From positions 1 through 62,121 of the forward strand of contig JAFZKP010000036.1 in NCBI GenBank assembly GCA_017553625.1: DNA of 62,121 bases, given 5' to 3'. This DNA comes from Bacteroidales bacterium (lineage in GTDB: Bacteria; Bacteroidota; Bacteroidia; Bacteroidales; F082). Of this stretch, positions 57,647-62,121 are shown in pieces (position 1 is the first letter of the stretch; each line of letters begins with the position of its first letter). Below the pieces are notes generated by a model. That model saw only the letters and a program-made list of their open reading frames with translations, was not told the DNA's origin and made no database searches. Both the position numbers and the translations under genes were made by a program.

Positions 57647-58981
57647 ATGTTTGAAGGATTAACCGAGAAACTGGAACGCTCTTTTAAGATTCTTAAAGGA
57701 CAGGGGTATATTACTGAAATCAACGTGGCTGAGACCTTGAAAGAGGTTCGCAAGGCTTTGCTCGATGCCGATGTCAGCTATAAGATAGCGAAGGATGTTA
57801 CTAATGAAATAAAGGAAAAGGCTCTTGGTCAGAAGATTCTGACGGCTGTTTCGCCGAGCCAGCTGATGGTGAAGATTGTTCATGATGAACTGGCGGAGCT
57901 GATGGGCGGCGAGCATTCCGAAATCAACGTCAAAGGCAACCCTGCAGTGGTTCTCATCGCCGGTCTTCAAGGTTCCGGTAAGACTACGTTTTCTGCCAAG
58001 CTTGCCAATTATCTAAAGACAAAGAAAGGCAAGACGGTGATGCTCGTGGCAGGTGACGTATATCGTCCCGCCGCTATCGACCAGTTGAAGGTTCTCGGCG
58101 AACAGGTCGGCGTTGAGGTTTATTCTGAAGAAGGCAACACAAATCCTGTTCAGATTGCGCAGCGCGCCATCGAACATGCAAAAGCTCAAAACAAGAACGT
58201 GGTCATCATAGATACCGCCGGCCGTCTTGCTGTCGACGAGGAGATGATGAACGAGATTGCGAAGATTAAAGACACCGTCAAACCGCAAGAGACGTTGTTT
58301 GTGGTCGATTCCATGACAGGTCAGGACGCTGTGAACACCGCCAAGGCTTTCAACGACCGTCTCGACTTCGACGGCGTGGTGCTTACCAAACTCGATGGTG
58401 ACACACGCGGCGGTGCTGCTCTCACAATACGTACTGTCGTTGAGAAACCTATCAAATTCGTGGGTCTCGGCGAGAAGATGGACGCTCTCGACATCTTCTA
58501 CCCGAAACGTATGGCGGACAGAATCCTCGGCATGGGCGACATCGTGTCACTCGTGGAAAAGGCACAGGAGCAGTTCGACGCAGAGGAAGCCGCGAAACTG
58601 AAGAAAAAACTCGCCAAAAACGAGTTCAACTATAACGATTTCCTGAAACAGATTCAGCAGATTAAGAAGATGGGAAGCATCAAGGACCTTGCCAAGATGA
58701 TTCCTGGAATGAACAAAATCAACGACGAGGATCTCGACGACGACGCTTTCAAGAGCATCGAGGCAATCATCGGCTCCATGACACCGGAGGAACGCGAGAA
58801 CCCGAAACTGATGAACGGAAACCGCAAGAGAAGGATAGCCCTCGGTTCAGGAAACAGCATCGAAGAGGTGAACCGCCTGATAAAACAGTTCGACGAGACA
58901 TCGAAGATGATGCGTATGATGACAACGGGCGGCGCGAAGAAAATGATGCAGATGATGCAACAGGCGAAGAGAAAAAGATAA
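57647..58981 (+). CDS. ffh: Signal recognition particle protein Ffh
   Basis: Ffh is the GTPase that, with SRP RNA and FtsY, delivers membrane proteins to the Sec translocon. The 444-residue protein has the N-terminal four-helix bundle (residues 1-90), the G domain with GLQGSGKTTFSAKLA (about 106-120), DVYRPAAIDQL, DTAGRLAVDEEMMNEI, TKLDGDTRGGAALT, and the methionine-rich M domain (about 315-444: QIQQIKKMGSIKDLAKMIPGM, MMRMMTTGGAKKMMQMMQQ) that binds signal peptide and RNA. Complete. Confidence 0.97.
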   Translation: MFEGLTEKLERSFKILKGQGYITEINVAETLKEVRKALLDADVSYKIAKDVTNEIKEKALGQKILTAVSPSQLMVKIVHDELAELMGGEHSEINVKGNPAVVLIAGLQGSGKTTFSAKLANYLKTKKGKTVMLVAGDVYRPAAIDQLKVLGEQVGVEVYSEEGNTNPVQIAQRAIEHAKAQNKNVVIIDTAGRLAVDEEMMNEIAKIKDTVKPQETLFVVDSMTGQDAVNTAKAFNDRLDFDGVVLTKLDGDTRGGAALTIRTVVEKPIKFVGLGEKMDALDIFYPKRMADRILGMGDIVSLVEKAQEQFDAEEAAKLKKKLAKNEFNYNDFLKQIQQIKKMGSIKDLAKMIPGMNKINDEDLDDDAFKSIEAIIGSMTPEERENPKLMNGNRKRRIALGSGNSIEEVNRLIKQFDETSKMMRMMTTGGAKKMMQMMQQAKRKR

Positions 58982-58991
58982 GGAAGATAAG

Positions 58992-59039
58992 CACCTCGGA
59001 GAGGTGATAGTTTAATTACCCCAGATGAAGTCTGGGGGT
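58992..59039. repeat. Two hairpins between ffh and folD
   Basis: CACCTC-GGA-GAGGTG (58992-59006) and ACCCCAGA-TGAAG-TCTGGGGGT (59018-59039) stand between the ffh stop and the folD start. Same mini-hairpin design as other intergenic sites; could reduce read-through into folD. Confidence 0.6.
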
Positions 59040-59054
59040 CTAAAACAAAATAAT

Positions 59055-59933
59055 ATGATACCACAAGACAAAATCATCGACGGCAAAGCAATAGCCGACG
59101 CAATGAAAAAGGAAATAGCGGCAGAAGTCGCTGAAATGTTGGACAAAGGAATGGACGCCCCGCATCTCGCGGCAATCATCGTGGGAGAGGACGGCGCAAG
59201 CCAGACCTACGTGGCATCGAAAGAGAAGGCCTGCCACTCGGTGGGAATGACATCATCGGTGTACCGTCTGCCTGCAAACACCTCGGAAGAAGAGCTTCTC
59301 AAGCTCATCGACTTCCTTAACAACGACGAAGAGGTCGACGGCTATATTATTCAACTGCCGTTGCCAAAGCATATCAACGAGACGAAAGTCATCCATTCCA
59401 TCAACCCGAAAAAAGACGTCGACGGCTTCACACCGTTCAACATCGGTCTCATGCAGCTCGGCGAGCCTTGCTTCCTGCCTGCGACACCTGCAGGCATAGT
59501 GGAACTGCTCAAACGCAGCGGTGTGGAGACGGCAGGCAAACATGTGGTCGTCCTCGGACGCTCGAATATCGTGGGAACGCCAATAAGCGTCATGCTTTCA
59601 CGTAAAGGAGCCGATGCTACTGTCACAATATGCCACAGCCGCACACAAAACCTTCCGGAGATAACACGTCAAGCCGACATCCTCGTAGTGGCAATAGGAA
59701 AACCGCTGTTCCTCAAGGCTGACATGGTGAAACCAGGCGCGGTGGTGGTCGACGTCGGCATCCATCGTATCGAAGACCCGACAACAGAAAAAGGCTATCG
59801 CATCGAAGGCGACGTTGATTTCGACGAAGTGGCTAAAGTCGCTTCAAAGATAACTCCTGTGCCGGGTGGCGTGGGTCCTATGACAATAGTGTCATTGTTA
59901 TACAACACTTTGCAAGCTAAAAAAAGGAAATAA
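59055..59933 (+). CDS. folD: Bifunctional methylenetetrahydrofolate dehydrogenase/cyclohydrolase
   Basis: FolD interconverts 5,10-methylene- and 10-formyl-tetrahydrofolate, supplying one-carbon units. I chose MIPQDKIIDGKAI because upstream residues lie in the hairpin region. The 292-residue enzyme has the catalytic Lys in TYVASKEKACHSVGM (residue about 57), the PG-loop QLPLPKHI, DVDGFTP, the NADP site GRSNIVGTPISVML (about 165) and the C-terminal PVPGGVGPMTI. The next gene starts on the last base of its stop codon. Confidence 0.97.
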   Translation: MIPQDKIIDGKAIADAMKKEIAAEVAEMLDKGMDAPHLAAIIVGEDGASQTYVASKEKACHSVGMTSSVYRLPANTSEEELLKLIDFLNNDEEVDGYIIQLPLPKHINETKVIHSINPKKDVDGFTPFNIGLMQLGEPCFLPATPAGIVELLKRSGVETAGKHVVVLGRSNIVGTPISVMLSRKGADATVTICHSRTQNLPEITRQADILVVAIGKPLFLKADMVKPGAVVVDVGIHRIEDPTTEKGYRIEGDVDFDEVAKVASKITPVPGGVGPMTIVSLLYNTLQAKKRK

Positions 59934-61588
59934 TGATGAAAAACTCTCTCAAAAGCTTAATTTTGCTGGTGCTGGCAGTGTTTCTGATGGCACCGGTGGC
60001 ATCGTATGCGCAGAATTATCATACAAAGTCTAAAAAAGCTGTAAAATATTATAAATCAGCGAAGAAACAGTTTGATAAGAAGAAATATCCTAAGACTTTG
60101 AAATATCTTGATAAAGCGCTCGATGCTGACGGGAAGTTTGCCGATGCTTTGTTGCTTAAAGCAGAGCTTTCTCTGACGTTAAACAATGATAATCAAGCTA
60201 TTGAGAGTTATGAAAAGATGTTCGCTGCCGACTCTATGGCATTCCCGAGAGCAGCAATGGCGTTGGCGAATCTTTATATGGAAAAATACCGCTTCGGCGA
60301 TGCTGTGAACATCCTGAGCTGGTATGTGAAAGCTCCTGACCAGAAGGAAAAATATGTCAAACCTGCCAAAGAGATGCTTGAAGTGGCGGCGTTCCGTAAG
60401 GAGACTTACGAGAATCCTGTGAAATATGAGCCGGTTAACCTTGGAAGCAATGTCAATACCACTGGCGATGAGTATATCAACCAAATTCTTCCTGATGGAA
60501 GCCGTATATATTTTACACGTCGCTCCGATGTGGCTGACAAATACGGTGCAAGAGATGAATTTATATTCTCGTCAGCAATTATTGACGGAGAATATATGCC
60601 TGCAATTCCGTTGAATATCGACTGGAACAACAATAAACGCATGGGTGCCGTCTCAATCACGCCGAACCAGAACAGGATGTATTTCGTGGGAATCGACTTT
60701 ATCGACAGCCACGGAAGAGGTGACATATATTCATCTGATTTTGTCAATAAAGAATGGACAAAGCCTGTGAACCTTGGCAATATCATCAATACCTCGACGA
60801 TGGAGTCGCAGCCGTACATCAGTGCCGATTGTAAAGAATTGTATTTTGCGAGATATTCAAGAACTTACGAGAGTACAGACCTGTATGTCAGCGAGTTTTA
60901 TCAAGGCAGATGGACGAATCCGAAACCTATCGTTCCTGCTAATTCAAAAGGCAATGAGATGAGCCCGTTTATCCATCCTGACGGAAACACGCTTTATTTC
61001 GCTTCCGACGGACTCATTGGCATGGGCGGATTTGACATTTTCATGTGCAAGAAGCTGCCGAGAGGCGAGTGGAGTGCGCCGAAAAACCTCGGTTATCCTA
61101 TCAATTCTGAGAAAAATGAGATAAGCTTTGTCGTCAGTTCCGACGGCAAGAAAGGCTACATCTCATCAGACCGTGACGGCGGAATTGGCGGTTACGACAT
61201 CTATGTCTTTGAATTAGATGCAGTTGACGCTCCAGAACAGGTCGACATGACTCGTTTCGTGATGCGTAACATCAACTTCGAGTTCGACAGCGCGATACTT
61301 AAGGAGACATCATTCAATGAGATTGATTCTCTTGCTGTTTTCATGACAGAAAATCTTGGAATAAGCATCGAAATATCAGGTTATACTGACGATAGCGGTG
61401 ACGCCGCACATAATTACACCCTTTCCCTTGACAGAGCCAATTCCGTTAAAGAAGCGCTTGTCGAAAGAGGCATCGCTGATGACAGGATGAGCGTTGTCGG
61501 TTATGGCGAGAGCCGTCCTCTCGTGCCAAACGATAGCGAGAAAAACAAGGCTTTGAACCGCAGAGTCGAAGTCAGGGTGATGAATTAA
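59933..61588 (+). CDS. TPR/PD40/OmpA-family protein, PorE-like
   Basis: The 551-residue exported protein has a signal peptide ending VASYAQ, a TPR region (residues about 35-145: YYKSAKKQFDKKKYPKTLKYLDKAL), a WD40-like PD40 beta-propeller (about 165-430, with LPDGSRIYFTRRSD, SADCKELYFARYS, HPDGNTLYFASDG and SSDGKKGYISSDRDGG) and an OmpA peptidoglycan-binding domain (about 440-551: INFEFDSAIL, ISGYTDDSGDAAHNYTLSLDRANSV, VVGYGESRPL). This is the order of PorE, which links the T9SS to the cell wall, except that the carboxypeptidase-regulatory-like domain of P. gingivalis PorE is missing. Alternatively it is a generic OmpA/MotB-type wall anchor. Confidence 0.88.
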   Translation: MMKNSLKSLILLVLAVFLMAPVASYAQNYHTKSKKAVKYYKSAKKQFDKKKYPKTLKYLDKALDADGKFADALLLKAELSLTLNNDNQAIESYEKMFAADSMAFPRAAMALANLYMEKYRFGDAVNILSWYVKAPDQKEKYVKPAKEMLEVAAFRKETYENPVKYEPVNLGSNVNTTGDEYINQILPDGSRIYFTRRSDVADKYGARDEFIFSSAIIDGEYMPAIPLNIDWNNNKRMGAVSITPNQNRMYFVGIDFIDSHGRGDIYSSDFVNKEWTKPVNLGNIINTSTMESQPYISADCKELYFARYSRTYESTDLYVSEFYQGRWTNPKPIVPANSKGNEMSPFIHPDGNTLYFASDGLIGMGGFDIFMCKKLPRGEWSAPKNLGYPINSEKNEISFVVSSDGKKGYISSDRDGGIGGYDIYVFELDAVDAPEQVDMTRFVMRNINFEFDSAILKETSFNEIDSLAVFMTENLGISIEISGYTDDSGDAAHNYTLSLDRANSVKEALVERGIADDRMSVVGYGESRPLVPNDSEKNKALNRRVEVRVMN

Positions 61589-61608
61589 TTGTAAAATTTC
61601 TTTACAGT

Positions 61609-61629
61609 AGTGTAAAATATTTTTACACT
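61609..61629. terminator. AGTGTAAAA palindrome after the PorE-like gene
   Basis: AGTGTAAAA (61609-61617)-TAT-TTTTACACT (61621-61629), a perfect 9-base inverted repeat 20 bases beyond the stop. Confidence 0.5.
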
Positions 61630-61665
61630 TTTAAAAAGTCCGTTTTATTTAAAACATTGATACAC

Positions 61666-61698
61666 AACGTCATGCGAGTTTGGCATGACGTTTGTTTT
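61666..61698 (+). terminator. Intrinsic terminator
   Basis: AACGTCATGC (61666-61675), a 7-base loop, GCATGACGTT (61683-61692) then TGTTTTAT: a 10-base stem with a T-rich tail between the PorE-like and TolC-family genes. Confidence 0.65.
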
Positions 61699-61773
61699 AT
61701 TCCTATTGTCATTTCGACTGAAGCAAAGCGGAATGGAGAAATCTTAAAAGAAAGAATTTTAATGTTAAGGAAT

Positions 61774-62121
61774 ATGAAACGAATTTTTTTGATTTTTACA
61801 ATTTTGACACCTTTTATTATTAAGGCGCAGGACACCATTTCGATGGGATTGAAAGATTGTATGCAATATGCGGTGGAGCATTCTACAAAGATAACAATTC
61901 AGAATGCTGACAATAGGGATGCGCAGGTGAACAGAAGAGACGCGATTTTGAATACCTTTACCCCTGAAATTAGCGGAAACACCTATGCTTATTATAACTT
62001 CGGCCGTAGCATCGACCCGGAGTCGAACACTTACAGCATGGTGACTTCGTTCCACAACGGCTATAGCTTGTCGGCTGGTATCGATTTGTTTAACGGTTTT
62101 CAGGCTGTGAATAATATGAAA
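61774..62121 (+). CDS. TolC-family outer membrane protein (3' end missing)
   Basis: An open frame runs from ATG 61774 (or an in-frame ATG at 61762) to the window end, 116 codons. It begins with a signal peptide (MKRIFLIFTILTPFIIKAQ), then MGLKDCMQYAVEHSTKITIQNAD and NFGRSIDPESNTYSMVTSF, the hallmark start of Bacteroidota TolC-like efflux outer membrane channels, which form the exit duct of RND or ABC pumps. Normal family length is about 430-480 residues, so three quarters is beyond the window. The inner-membrane partners would be expected downstream. Confidence 0.85.
   Translation, partial: MKRIFLIFTILTPFIIKAQDTISMGLKDCMQYAVEHSTKITIQNADNRDAQVNRRDAILNTFTPEISGNTYAYYNFGRSIDPESNTYSMVTSFHNGYSLSAGIDLFNGFQAVNNMK

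Overview
The window is a 62 kb chromosomal stretch of a Bacteroidales-type bacterium (phylum Bacteroidota). The evidence is the Bacteroidota-only gene content (DUF3467 after rpoC, an Rpb6-like omega subunit, the bamD-omega-coaBC-DUF4835-recN order, pyrB and pyrI as separate genes), repeated use of the Bacteroidota promoter (TTGAC or TTTG about 18-19 bases before TAnnTTTG), and many secreted proteins ending in a type IX secretion (T9SS) sorting domain. Both ends cut genes: rpoC lacks its 5' part and a TolC-family gene lacks its 3' part. I saw no rRNA, tRNA, CRISPR array, transposase or reverse transcriptase.

Layout. 1-3.3 kb: rpoC end and a DUF3467 gene. 3.3-7.1 kb: an accessory segment with a structured leader, a PEGA/formylglycine-enzyme-fold protein whose last codons look like a diversity-generating retroelement (DGR) variable region, a shortened RhuM-like gene between two copies of a 51-base promoter repeat, and a small ORF remnant. 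7.1-8.7 kb: pyrBI with a probable attenuation leader. 8.95-19.2 kb: an accessory block of five exported proteins (lipoprotein, T9SS cargo, trimeric-adhesin-like fibre, a small T9SS protein with one YD motif, and a 2066-residue SpvB/FG-GAP/RHS giant with an unrecognised C-terminal tip). 19.2-32.6 kb: core genes argS, rsmE, DUF4159, a PhnP-like hydrolase, DUF6913-dapA, a secreted M14 carboxypeptidase, then bamD-omega-coaBC-DUF4835(PorD-like)-recN. 32.8-37.9 kb, minus strand: an M16 peptidase and an ABC ATPase-permease-GntR operon with a palindromic operator at its promoter. 37.9-43.9 kb: secreted endonuclease I, a small tailed exported protein, a membrane protein and a secreted CotH-kinase protein. 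43.9-52.4 kb: ADP-forming acyl-CoA synthetase, lipid kinase, acyl-ACP thioesterase, TrmH methylase, EamA transporter, PHP-domain protein, nadE and a YggS-type PLP protein. 52.5-55.6 kb: a structured RNA or leader, a second small tailed protein, a lipoprotein with a second DGR-like variable C-terminus, and a ParE-like toxin with an overlapping short antitoxin-like ORF. 55.7-62.1 kb: a LtaS/sulfatase-type membrane enzyme, ffh, folD, a PorE-like TPR/PD40/OmpA protein and the start of a TolC-family gene.

How the parts fit. Envelope and secretion themes run through the window: BamD for outer-membrane assembly, PorD-like and PorE-like proteins for T9SS, and five proteins with T9SS-type C-termini as likely cargo. 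The most unusual signals are two lectin-fold proteins 49 kb apart whose 3' codons have the NNC/NNT pattern expected from adenine mutagenesis, with no reverse transcriptase or template in view; the RHS cassette; a roughly 290-base structured RNA region; and several families of short palindromes and tandem repeats that sit at gene ends and in places supply the final codons of genes.
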